Origin: Variovorax gossypii
Lineage (GTDB): Bacteria; Pseudomonadota; Gammaproteobacteria; Burkholderiales; Burkholderiaceae_C
DNA: 64,000 nt
Assembly: GCF_003965815.1 (NCBI RefSeq)
Contig: NZ_RXOE01000010.1
Coordinates: forward strand, 186,001 to 250,000
Direction: 5' to 3'
A model generated the notes under the pieces. The model was not told the origin of the DNA and ran no database searches. It saw only the letters and a list, made by a program, of their open reading frames with translations. The translations under genes were made by a program, and so were the position numbers. Positions 8,612 through 16,015 of the stretch are shown in pieces (the first letter of the stretch is position 1; each line of letters starts with the position of its first letter).

Positions 8612-10426
8612 TCAGCGAGAGCAGGCCGTTCGCAACGCGGCGCGAAGCGCATCCACGTCGCCGGGCGCGATCTCGCGCATGCCCGGCAGTGCGCCGAGGC
8701 CGCATGCGGTCGATGCGACGACCGGCACGCCGGCTGCCACGGCGCGCAGCAACGCGCGCGGCGCGTGCTCGATGTGCGCGGGCAGCACGACGACGTCGGC
8801 GCCTGCCAGCCAGTCGCCCTGCCAGTTCATGTGTTCGACATGCCCGATGCCCTGCCAGAGCCGCGCATCGTCCGAAGGCGAGCCCAGCACGCGCAGCCTG
8901 CACGGCCAGCCCTGCAGCGCGGCCGCGAGTTCGCGCGCGCCCTTGCGTGCCAGCGCGCTCGCGGCGAAGACGACGAGCGGAAGCTCCTGGCCCCCGGCCT
9001 TTGCGCGGCCGGTTGCCCTGATCTCGGGCAGCACCCAATCGAGTCGCCGCGACGCGGCAAGCTGTCGCGCGACTTCGGCATGCGGCGTGACCACGATCGA
9101 AGCTCGTGCAAGCGCCAGCGACTCGGCTCGTACCAGCGACGCATCGGCACGGAAGTCGCGCAAGGTGGCGTCATCGGGCCAGCGCCGCGAGGCTTCGTCG
9201 AGCCGCCTTTCGATGTCGGCCATCGGCAGCGCGCCGGCCAGCACGATCACGCGACGGCCGTCGAGCGCGCCGAGGCGCTGCAGGTGCGGCAGCAGTGCCT
9301 GCTCGACCACCAGCTGCGTGTGCTCCGGCTTCAGGCGCGCCGCGAAAGCCTGCGCGAGCCAGCGCTGGCCGTCGATCAGGCTGGCCTGGCGCCGTCCTGC
9401 CTGCCGGGCCCACAGCCGCTGCCACAGCGCACGGCGCAGGCTCGCGGCCCACGGCGCCTGTGCCGGCGCAACGCCGGCGGCAACCGGCTCGCGATGCCAG
9501 CCCGTCGCGGGGCGACGCCAGAAGGCGAGCCGCAGCGGCACAGGCTGCATGCGCTGCGCACCCGGATGCTCCTCGCGCAGGTAGCGCGCGAACTCGGGCG
9601 TCCAGCCGTCGAGCAATGCGATGGTGAGCCCTTCGGGGCCAACGTCGACCCGCGGGCGATGGCGGAAGCAAGCGGCCTGGTCGCAGCTGAGGCAGCCGCG
9701 CGCCACGGGCAACGCGGCGCCCGCATCCTCGCTCGCGCGGCGCATCGTGACGGGCACGAAAGGCGCGGCCGATGCGCCACGGCCCCGGATGCGCAGCACC
9801 AGCTCCGTGCCGGTCAGCTCCACTTCGAGCCGCCATGCCTGCCTGGCGCGCACCTTGAGGTCGATGTAGTTCCAGAACACGGTCGCGTCGACGGCATCCG
9901 CGCCCGGCTCGCCGGCCTGCTCGATGCGCGCCGTGTGCCCGTGCCGCTCCACCAGCTCGAAACCCGCTCGCACCGCCACGGTGGCGAGCGCGTTCGACAG
10001 CTGGCACAGCCCGCCGGCCAGCGTCGGCACCACGCAGCCGCCGCGCAGTTCGCGGCCCTGCACAAAACCGCGCCACGAAGCGGGCCTGCCCAGCTGGCGC
10101 CAGAAGCTCAGCACTTCGCCGGCAGGCACCTCGACGGCATCGAAGGCGCGGCGCGCCACGCGAAGGTTCTGCACCTTGCCGGCCACGAGCGGGAATTCGT
10201 CCGCGCGACCGTCGGTCCACAACGGCGTGCGGTATTGGGCGAGCACGGGCGCGTCGGCCAGTGCGTGGCTGCCGACGGGCCATCGGCGGGCCGAGGGCCG
10301 CAGGGTCTCGCGCAGCGCGTGGGCCGTGGCCAGGAGCCGCGAACGCAGCCAGAAATCGATCGCGTCGATGCGGCGCGGCGGCTGCCAGGCCTGCACGCTC
10401 ACGCGGAGGGGCCTCGCTTGCGCCAT
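8612..10426 (-). CDS. VanW family protein fused to a glycosyltransferase-like domain
   Basis: A 604-residue two-part protein. Residues about 80-200 carry a VanW domain (GCVVPTLAGGLCQLSN, then FWNYIDLKVR). Residues about 485-604 resemble the C-terminal half of GT-B glycosyltransferases (ADVVVLPAHIEHAPRALLRAVAAGVPVVAS). Between them is a cysteine cluster, C245-x2-C248-x4-C253 with H256, that could bind a metal or Fe-S cluster. VanW proteins have no firm biochemical role. The start at 10426 overlaps the end of the DUF6891 gene by 28 bases, so the two are likely translated together. Confidence 0.8.
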   Translation of the reverse strand: MAQARPLRVSVQAWQPPRRIDAIDFWLRSRLLATAHALRETLRPSARRWPVGSHALADAPVLAQYRTPLWTDGRADEFPLVAGKVQNLRVARRAFDAVEVPAGEVLSFWRQLGRPASWRGFVQGRELRGGCVVPTLAGGLCQLSNALATVAVRAGFELVERHGHTARIEQAGEPGADAVDATVFWNYIDLKVRARQAWRLEVELTGTELVLRIRGRGASAAPFVPVTMRRASEDAGAALPVARGCLSCDQAACFRHRPRVDVGPEGLTIALLDGWTPEFARYLREEHPGAQRMQPVPLRLAFWRRPATGWHREPVAAGVAPAQAPWAASLRRALWQRLWARQAGRRQASLIDGQRWLAQAFAARLKPEHTQLVVEQALLPHLQRLGALDGRRVIVLAGALPMADIERRLDEASRRWPDDATLRDFRADASLVRAESLALARASIVVTPHAEVARQLAASRRLDWVLPEIRATGRAKAGGQELPLVVFAASALARKGARELAAALQGWPCRLRVLGSPSDDARLWQGIGHVEHMNWQGDWLAGADVVVLPAHIEHAPRALLRAVAAGVPVVASTACGLGALPGMREIAPGDVDALRAALRTACSR

Positions 10427-11004
10427 TGGCCGAGGTCGGCTTCGATGCGCTCGTTGATGTTGCCGCTCCAGTGCGCGCCGAAGCCGGCCGCGCGCAGCAG
10501 TTCGACGATGCGATAGCCCACGGCCGCGGTGTTGGCCTCGCGCTGCTCGATTTCGGGGATCATGCCGCCGCTGAAGGCCAGGTGCAGGCGGCCGGTGCGC
10601 ACGGCCGTGTCGAGGTCCTGCGCGTGATAGAAGCAGCAGCCGCGAATGCCGGACTCCGCCCGACCGGCCGCGCGCCACTGCTCGCGCACGTCGTCGTGGC
10701 CGTCGGAGAGCGTGTTGCCCGCGCGGTGCAGCGCGATGATCTTCTCGCCTCGCAGCTGCGCGAACACGGCCTCGAGCCTGTCGTATTCGGTCTGCGCCGG
10801 CCATCCGGCCTCGGCCTCGCGCTTGGCGGCGCATGCGCTCGCGGCCTCTGCCTTGACCCAGGCACGGTCTTCGCTGGTGATTTCGTCGGGATCGAGGTAC
10901 TCGTCGGTGATCATCCACTCGACATCGGCGTCGGGATAGAAGCCGCTCCACACCAGGTCGTGGATGCGTCCGCGCGTGTCTTCTGGGTCGAGAGTAAGGG
11001 CCAT
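10399..11004 (-). CDS. DUF6891 family protein
   Basis: This 201-residue soluble protein has features of the DUF6891 group: an N-terminal acidic helical part, a central GCCFYHAQDLDTAV segment and the C-terminal GFGAHWSGNINERI segment. No catalytic motif is recognisable. The ATG at 11004 is chosen over an ATG at 11040 because the protein family starts near this point and the upstream residues look non-coding. It is the first gene of the minus-strand run that continues into the VanW fusion. Function is unknown. Confidence 0.7.
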   Translation of the reverse strand: MALTLDPEDTRGRIHDLVWSGFYPDADVEWMITDEYLDPDEITSEDRAWVKAEAASACAAKREAEAGWPAQTEYDRLEAVFAQLRGEKIIALHRAGNTLSDGHDDVREQWRAAGRAESGIRGCCFYHAQDLDTAVRTGRLHLAFSGGMIPEIEQREANTAAVGYRIVELLRAAGFGAHWSGNINERIEADLGQWRKRGPSA

Positions 11005-11255
11005 GCGTGTTGGGCTGCCGCCTCGGCGGCAACGGGTCATGCTTTCTTTTTTCCTGGCGGAAGCGTGGTCGTATTTTTACCCTAGCGCACCACGATGGCG
11101 CGGTAATGCGAAAGCATGATGTCCGACGGCCACCCCTTCCGTACCGCACCATCATGAAGGATGCGCCATGGCAAGGCAATGCGCCTTATGGCGAAGCCGG
11201 CTCCGCCACATGGCCGGGGTGCCGCGGGGCTGCTGGCTATGCTCGGCGGCTCCCC

Positions 11256-11951
11256 ATGCCGCAGCAACATCGCCTTCCAGACCCCGCCCTGCCGCCAGCC
11301 GACGAACGCCTGCCCGCCTCGTGGACCTCCGCCATGCCGCAGGCCACGGAACGCATGCAGAGGACGGCCGCCGACCGGATCGCCTGGCTGGTCGCGCTGG
11401 CAGTGCTGGTGTTCATGGCCGTCTTCGGCTTCCAGGCGATGCGCTGGTCGCTGGCCGGCGGCTGGCAATGGCTCTGGATGCTGGTGGGATTGCCGTTCTT
11501 CGGCGTCTTCTCGGTGCTGTCGGTGCTGGCCGTCGTCACGAGGCTGCGCGAACGCCGGCGGGTGCGGGTGACGCTGGAGAACATGTCGCTGGAGCGCGGG
11601 GAAGGCTTTCGCGTCAGCGAGCCGCTCGAGCTGCGCCTGCGCGCGACGGTGCCGGTTGCACCGGAGGGTGAGCGCACGGCGGCACCGGAGCACATCGCGA
11701 TGCGCCTGGTGCGCCGCTTCATGCTCGATGCAGCCGACGGAACGCGATCGCTGGTCGAGGAGTGCTGCGACGAAGCGATCGCGCCGCGCGAGGATGCGCG
11801 GGCCGGCCGGGTTGTCTATGCCTGCGAGCTTCGCGCGAAGCCCGCGAACGGCGACGAAGCCGCGCAATGGTCGGTCGAGTTGCGCGAAGCGGCCGACGGT
11901 GCCAGCGAGCCCTTGCTCGTCGCCGCGCTGCGGCGGCTCCCTCCGCGCTGA
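11256..11951 (+). CDS. Two-helix membrane protein of unknown function
   Basis: About 231 residues. Two hydrophobic segments (WLVALAVLVFMAVFGF and WLWMLVGLPFFGVFSVLSVLAVV) form a membrane hairpin in the N-terminal half. A basic RLRERRRVRV follows, and then a soluble beta-rich domain of about 130 residues. I do not recognise a family with confidence. The start is uncertain: ATGs at 11256 and 11334 are both possible and neither has a strong ribosome binding site. A strong hairpin terminator follows directly. Confidence 0.6.
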   Translation: MPQQHRLPDPALPPADERLPASWTSAMPQATERMQRTAADRIAWLVALAVLVFMAVFGFQAMRWSLAGGWQWLWMLVGLPFFGVFSVLSVLAVVTRLRERRRVRVTLENMSLERGEGFRVSEPLELRLRATVPVAPEGERTAAPEHIAMRLVRRFMLDAADGTRSLVEECCDEAIAPREDARAGRVVYACELRAKPANGDEAAQWSVELREAADGASEPLLVAALRRLPPR

Positions 11952-11966
11952 GGCCGGACCAGACGC

Positions 11967-11995
11967 AAAAAAGCCGGGCCATGGCCCGGCTTTCT
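11967..11995. terminator. Bidirectional intrinsic terminator
   Basis: A perfect palindrome (AGCCGGGCCATGGCCCGGCT) flanked by AAAAAA on the left and a TTTCTTT run on the right. It lies between the converging ends of the membrane protein gene and the secreted repeat protein gene, and can stop transcription from both sides. Confidence 0.9.
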
Positions 11996-12012
11996 TTCAG
12001 CCCCGCAGGAAA

Positions 12013-12393
12013 TTACAGCGGCAGTGCGTCACCATGAGCGGCAGCGCGGGCTGCGGCACGAACCGCGGCGCGGTCCACCGAGCTGGCCACGATCGGGGCC
12101 ACGCCCGACGAAGCGCCTTCGGCATACGGGTCACCGCTGCGGGCGGCTGCCACGGCTTCGGCACGAACGGCCGAGCGGCTGGCGGTCGAGACGATCGCTT
12201 GTGCCGGGCCGGCGTTGGCACCGGTGGCGTAGGGGTTCGCGCTGTGGGCGGCAACCACGGCCTGGCTGGCAACGTCGGCGCGGCTGGCGGCCGAGGTCAG
12301 CTGGTGCACGCCTTCATAGGTTTCGGCGTGGGCAACGCCGGCAGCGGCCAGCAGGGCGAGGGAAACGGCGGAGAGGAGCTTCGAGGCGGTCAT
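12013..12393 (-). CDS. Secreted alanine-rich protein with a 35-residue repeat
   Basis: A 126-residue protein with a clear signal peptide (residues 1-23, cleavage after AHA). The mature part is built from three repeats starting at residues 34, 69 and 104, exactly 35 residues apart: SAASRADV, STASRSAV and SSVDRAAV, each followed by an alanine-rich helix. The first two repeats also carry NPYATG or DPYAEG. The family is common in related Burkholderiales and is sometimes labelled DUF4148 or, wrongly, as a helicase. Function is unknown. An AAGGA site precedes the ATG, and a striking inverted repeat lies 87 bases upstream. Confidence 0.82.
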   Translation of the reverse strand: MTASKLLSAVSLALLAAAGVAHAETYEGVHQLTSAASRADVASQAVVAAHSANPYATGANAGPAQAIVSTASRSAVRAEAVAAARSGDPYAEGASSGVAPIVASSVDRAAVRAAARAAAHGDALPL

Positions 12394-12479
12394 TTGGATG
12401 TGTCCTTCAATTGGTTCGGTTCTTGTTTCTTGGTCTGGATCAGCTGAAGGGCTGGTCCATGGGAAGAATTGTGCGCCCG

Positions 12480-12505
12480 TTGTCTAAGTAAAAACCCTTA
12501 GACAA
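12480..12505. promoter_or_regulatory. Perfect 9-base inverted repeat upstream of the secreted repeat protein
   Basis: TTGTCTAAG at 12480-12488 and CTTAGACAA at 12497-12505 are exact reverse complements with an AT-rich 8-base spacer. The site lies between the divergent secreted-protein and DUF6314 genes, in one of the few AT-rich spots here. It could be an operator or part of the promoter. Confidence 0.6.
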
Positions 12506-12582
12506 TGGAACCACGGTGTTCACACCATGGAAACAATCAACCGCCAGGAAGACGGATCACCGCCTGTCGTAGAGTCCCCAGC

Positions 12583-13071
12583 ATGAGCGAACCGGCCCCC
12601 GCCCTTTCACCTTCCACGTCCTTCTGGGGAAGCCCCGACACCGTGTTCGACCGGCTGGCGGGCGAATGGAGCCTGCAGCGCAACATCGAGGGGCAGGCCA
12701 CCATGAGCGGCGTCGCCACGTTCACGCCGCTGGAAGCCGGAACGCTCAAGTACCGTGAGGAAGGCCGCATCCGCCTGGCCGACGGCAAGGAATTCGACGG
12801 GCACCGCGAATACCTTTTCGAACGCGCTCCGGGCGGTTTCGCGGTGCATTTCGCCGAAACGCCGCCACGCCTCTTCCATGCCATCGCCGTCGTGCGCGAG
12901 GGCAAGGGTGACGGTGACGTGCTCGCCGGCTCGGCCACGCACCTGTGCACGCCCGACACCTACGACAGCAGCTACCGCTTCCTGCCCGACGGCTCCTTCA
13001 CGATCCGCCACGTGGTGCACGGCCCGCGCAAGGACTACCTCTCGGAAACCGTCTTCAGCCGGCGAGGCTGA
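12583..13071 (+). CDS. DUF6314 family protein
   Basis: A 162-residue soluble protein with the features of DUF6314: DRLAGEWSLQRNI near the N-terminus, repeated beta strands such as GTLKYREEGRIRLADG, and a C-terminal DYLSETVFSRR. The fold is lipocalin/FABP-like in appearance, but no ligand is known. The ATG at 12583 (MSEPAP) is preferred over one at 12505, which would add an atypical basic extension. It is convergent with bioY, whose stop is 10 bases away. Confidence 0.78.
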   Translation: MSEPAPALSPSTSFWGSPDTVFDRLAGEWSLQRNIEGQATMSGVATFTPLEAGTLKYREEGRIRLADGKEFDGHREYLFERAPGGFAVHFAETPPRLFHAIAVVREGKGDGDVLAGSATHLCTPDTYDSSYRFLPDGSFTIRHVVHGPRKDYLSETVFSRRG

Positions 13072-13081
13072 GGGAAGCCGC

Positions 13082-13675
13082 TCAGTCGCGGTCGAGGCGC
13101 CACGCCGGCATGCCGCGCATCACGGTCTGCACCAGCACCGCGCAGATGCCGCACTTGATGAGGTCGCCGGGAATGAACACCAGCATGGCCAGCGCGGCCT
13201 TCGACAGCGACATGTGGGCGATCCACGAGAGCCCGACGATGCCGAAGGCGTAGACCACGCCGATCCCGCCGACCAGCGCCGAGAGGAACGCCGCCGCCAA
13301 CAGGGGAAGCCCCGTCGTGCCGCCGATGCGGCGCACGGCCAGGCGCATCAGCAGGCCGCAGGCGAAGGCGCCGAACATCCAGCCGAACAGGAAGCCGCCG
13401 GCAGGCGCCACGAACACGCTCAGGCCGCCACGGCCGCCCGGCAGCAGCGGCAGCCCGAGCGCCACCGCGAGCAGGAACAGCGCGATGGCCAAAAAGCCCC
13501 GGCGCGGCCCCAGCAGGCAGCCCGCCAGCATCACGCCCAGCGACTGCAGCGTGATCGGCACGCCGAACGGCAGGTCGATCTTCGGGATCAGGCCGAACAC
13601 CGCCATCAGCGCCGCGAACAGCGCGATGTACGACAGCGAACGGGAGGAAGTGAGGGAGCCTGAAGTGGTGGTCAT
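13082..13675 (-). CDS. bioY: Biotin transporter substrate-binding subunit BioY
   Basis: A 197-residue integral membrane protein with six predicted helices and typical BioY segments (GVPITLQSLGVMLAG near the N-terminus, APAGGFLFGWMFGAF, FIPGDLIKCGICAVL at the C-terminus). It is the S component that binds biotin. It is the last gene of bioM-bioN-bioY on the minus strand, 33 bases after bioN. Together the three genes form a complete group I ECF transporter. No biotin synthesis gene is adjacent. Confidence 0.95.
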   Translation of the reverse strand: MTTTSGSLTSSRSLSYIALFAALMAVFGLIPKIDLPFGVPITLQSLGVMLAGCLLGPRRGFLAIALFLLAVALGLPLLPGGRGGLSVFVAPAGGFLFGWMFGAFACGLLMRLAVRRIGGTTGLPLLAAAFLSALVGGIGVVYAFGIVGLSWIAHMSLSKAALAMLVFIPGDLIKCGICAVLVQTVMRGMPAWRLDRD

Positions 13676-13708
13676 GGCAGTCGCAATCGAGAAAAGACGG
13701 AAGAAGGA

Positions 13709-14302
13709 TCAGCGCCCGAGCCGCGCGGCCAGCGCGTCCGCCACGCGCTCCGCCGTCTGCAGCGTGCGGATGGTCAGCGGCGCCAGCAGCCGCAGGCCGC
13801 CGCCGTGGCCGGAGCGGACGCGGTAGGCATCGTCGAGGCGCTGCCACTGCACATAGAAATTTTCGGCGAAGCGCAGCATGAGGCCAAGGCCCAGCGCGAT
13901 CCGCTCGGTGGGCACGCCGAAGCGCTGCAGCGGATGCAGCACGGCCTCGAGCACCGCCAGCAGGTCCTCGAAGCGAGTGGTCAGCGTGAGCATCAGCGCA
14001 AGCGTGGCCGCGCTCGCCAGGCGCAGTGCGCTGGCCACGCCGAGCAGCGTCGTGCCCATCGCCCAGTGGAAGCCGACGATCAGCCCGCAGGCCACCGTCA
14101 CGCCGACCAGCATGCGCACGCGGCGCCATGCGGGCGCTCCGAGCGAGGCGAAGATCAGCAGCACCGCTGCGCAGGCGATGGCCAAGTACGACGGGCGCTC
14201 GACCAGCACCAGCAGCGTGCCGCACACCGACAGCACCGCGAGCTTGATCCATGCCGCGATCGCATGCATCCACGTCGGCTGCTCCGAATACAGGCTACGC
14301 AT
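13709..14302 (-). CDS. bioN: ECF transporter transmembrane subunit BioN
   Basis: The 197-residue T component (EcfT family) couples the ATPase to the S component. It has hydrophobic segments spread along its length and the two short Ala-Arg-Gly-type coupling motifs, seen here as AYRVRSGHG and the C-terminal ADALAARLG. The ATG at 14302 overlaps the last 8 bases of bioM, indicating translational coupling. The longer open frame upstream is only the antisense-like continuation inside bioM. Confidence 0.92.
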   Translation of the reverse strand: MRSLYSEQPTWMHAIAAWIKLAVLSVCGTLLVLVERPSYLAIACAAVLLIFASLGAPAWRRVRMLVGVTVACGLIVGFHWAMGTTLLGVASALRLASAATLALMLTLTTRFEDLLAVLEAVLHPLQRFGVPTERIALGLGLMLRFAENFYVQWQRLDDAYRVRSGHGGGLRLLAPLTIRTLQTAERVADALAARLGR

Positions 14303-15044
14303 GGTGGCGCCCCCGCTCAGCGGCAGCGCGCTCGCGCACGTCCTCGGCGTAGGCCTCGCACACCTCGCGGCCCGGTCCGTCGCCGCGCACCCTGCCCTGG
14401 TCGAGCCACAGCACGCGCTCGAAGTCGTAGACGTGCTCCAGCAGGTGCGTGGACACGAGGATCTGGTGGTCGCTCGCCTCCAGTTGCGCGGCAAGCCGCG
14501 CCTGGCTCAACAGGTCGAGGCTGGCGAATGGCTCGTCGAGCAGCAGCGTGGCGGGCTCGCTGATCTGCAGGGCCAGCAGGCACACCTGCTGGCGCTGGCC
14601 CTGGCTCAGCTCGCTCACCGCGCGCCCGGCCCAGGCCTCGAGCCCGCGCCGGGCAAGGAAATCGCGCGCCTGCTGCCTGGCCGCCTGCCGCGTCTCGCCG
14701 CGCGCCGTAAGACTGAAGGCCAGCTCCTCGGCCACGGTCGGAAAGATGATCTGGTCGTCGGGGTTCTGGAACATCAGCCCCACGTGCTTCGACAGCTGCC
14801 TGCGGTCGGCCTGCGTGTCGCAGCCATGCACGACCACGCGCCCTTCCTGCGGCTGGTCGAGCCCGCTGATGAGGCGGAACAGGCTGCTCTTGCCCGCGCC
14901 GTTGTCGCCGACCAGGCCGATGCGCATCTCCTGCAGGTCGAGCGTCAGCCCCTCGAAGACGCGCTGGCTGCCGCGCACCAGCGTCACCGCCTCGAGGCGG
15001 ATGCTGTGCGGGGAGCTGGGTTCGGACGGGGTCGGCTGCGGCAA
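14295..15044 (-). CDS. bioM: ECF transporter ATPase BioM
   Basis: A 249-residue ABC ATPase. Walker A is GDNGAGKSS near residue 47, the Q-loop is FQNPDDQ, the signature is LSQGQRQQ and Walker B is LLLDEPFASLD. The FQNPDDQ form of the Q-loop is typical of ECF A components. It is the first gene of bioMNY and energises biotin uptake at the inner membrane. The 54-base gap to the next upstream gene is short. Confidence 0.93.
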   Translation of the reverse strand: MPQPTPSEPSSPHSIRLEAVTLVRGSQRVFEGLTLDLQEMRIGLVGDNGAGKSSLFRLISGLDQPQEGRVVVHGCDTQADRRQLSKHVGLMFQNPDDQIIFPTVAEELAFSLTARGETRQAARQQARDFLARRGLEAWAGRAVSELSQGQRQQVCLLALQISEPATLLLDEPFASLDLLSQARLAAQLEASDHQILVSTHLLEHVYDFERVLWLDQGRVRGDGPGREVCEAYAEDVRERAAAERGRHHA

Positions 15045-15098
15045 GGGGCGCCCACTGTACCTGATGCGGTACCCGAAGCCGCCTCGCCGCCGCGAGGC

Positions 15099-15935
15099 TC
15101 AGGCCGCGGCCGGAAACAGCGCGTTGAGCTCGCCCACGGACAGCATGCCCTCGCCCATCGTGCCGAAGCGGCCGTGCCCGAAGGCTTCGCCCGCGATGCG
15201 CGCCACCAGCCCCAACGCCGACTGCAGCGGGCCGCAGCCCAGGCTGATGCGCCGCGCGCCGGCACGCGCGAGGCTATCGGCCGGCGGTGCGCCGGCGTAG
15301 CCCGCGTACACGTTCAGCGGCAGGTCGAGCGCACCGGACAGCCGCCCGATCTCTTCGGGGCTGGACATGCCCGGCACGAAGATGCCGTCCGCGCCCGCCG
15401 CCGCGTAGAGCTTCGCGCGGCGCAGCGCCTCCTCGAAGCGCGCGGCCGGGTCGTCCCACGGCATGAAGTACACGTCGGTGCGTGCGTTGATGAAGAAGCG
15501 CGCGTCCAGCTCGCGGATGGCCGCGATGCGCTCGCACAGCACCTCGGGCGACGCCAGCTCGCGCGTGCCCGGTCGCGTGCCGTCCTCGATGTTGATGCCG
15601 GCTGCGCCCATGTCGACGAGCGCGCCCGCCACCTCGCGCACCGCCGCGGCGCTCTCGCCGAAGCCGCTCTCGATGTCCACGCTCACCGGCACGCTCGCCA
15701 CGCGGCAGATGCGCGCGCAGGCCGCGACCAGCTCGGCGACGGGCATTCGCTCGCCATCCGCGTAGCCGAGCGACCAGGCCATGCCCGCGCTGGTGGTGCC
15801 GATGGCCGTGGCGCCGGCGCGCTCGACGATGCGGGCGCTGGCGGCGTCCCATGCGTTCACCAGGACCAGCGGTCCGGGGCCGGCATGAAGCCGGTGGAAA
15901 TCTTCTGTCTTCTGCTGCGCGTCGCTCGATCGCAT
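15099..15935 (-). CDS. Isocitrate lyase/PEP mutase family protein
   Basis: A 278-residue TIM-barrel enzyme of the PEP mutase/isocitrate lyase superfamily. Visible landmarks are the LVLVNAWDAASARI strand, VDIESGFGES (metal-binding acids), GINIEDG, and INARTDVYF. These enzymes cleave or form C-C or C-P bonds next to a carboxylate (2-methylisocitrate, oxaloacetate, phosphonopyruvate); which reaction applies is not decidable. The cysteine-containing loop of true lyases is not obvious. ATG 15935 has GGAACGG upstream; ATG 15941 and TTG 15950 are alternatives. Confidence 0.85.
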   Translation of the reverse strand: MRSSDAQQKTEDFHRLHAGPGPLVLVNAWDAASARIVERAGATAIGTTSAGMAWSLGYADGERMPVAELVAACARICRVASVPVSVDIESGFGESAAAVREVAGALVDMGAAGINIEDGTRPGTRELASPEVLCERIAAIRELDARFFINARTDVYFMPWDDPAARFEEALRRAKLYAAAGADGIFVPGMSSPEEIGRLSGALDLPLNVYAGYAGAPPADSLARAGARRISLGCGPLQSALGLVARIAGEAFGHGRFGTMGEGMLSVGELNALFPAAA

Positions 15936-16015
15936 GGCCATCCGTTCCAAGGGAGTTGAGGAATGGCCGCAGCTTAGGAGCGGCGCGCCGTCCCGGCTTG
16001 GAAAAAACTGCTATT

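Noticed and set aside
8612..11179. An 855-residue frame covering the VanW fusion and the DUF6891 gene
   Set aside because: The first 251 residues are arginine-rich, without family similarity, and lie out of frame over the DUF6891 gene; the real start is 10426.
12013..12393. Annotation of the secreted repeat protein as a helicase
   Set aside because: Relatives are sometimes labelled SNF2 helicase, but the protein is 126 residues, has a signal peptide and has no helicase motif.
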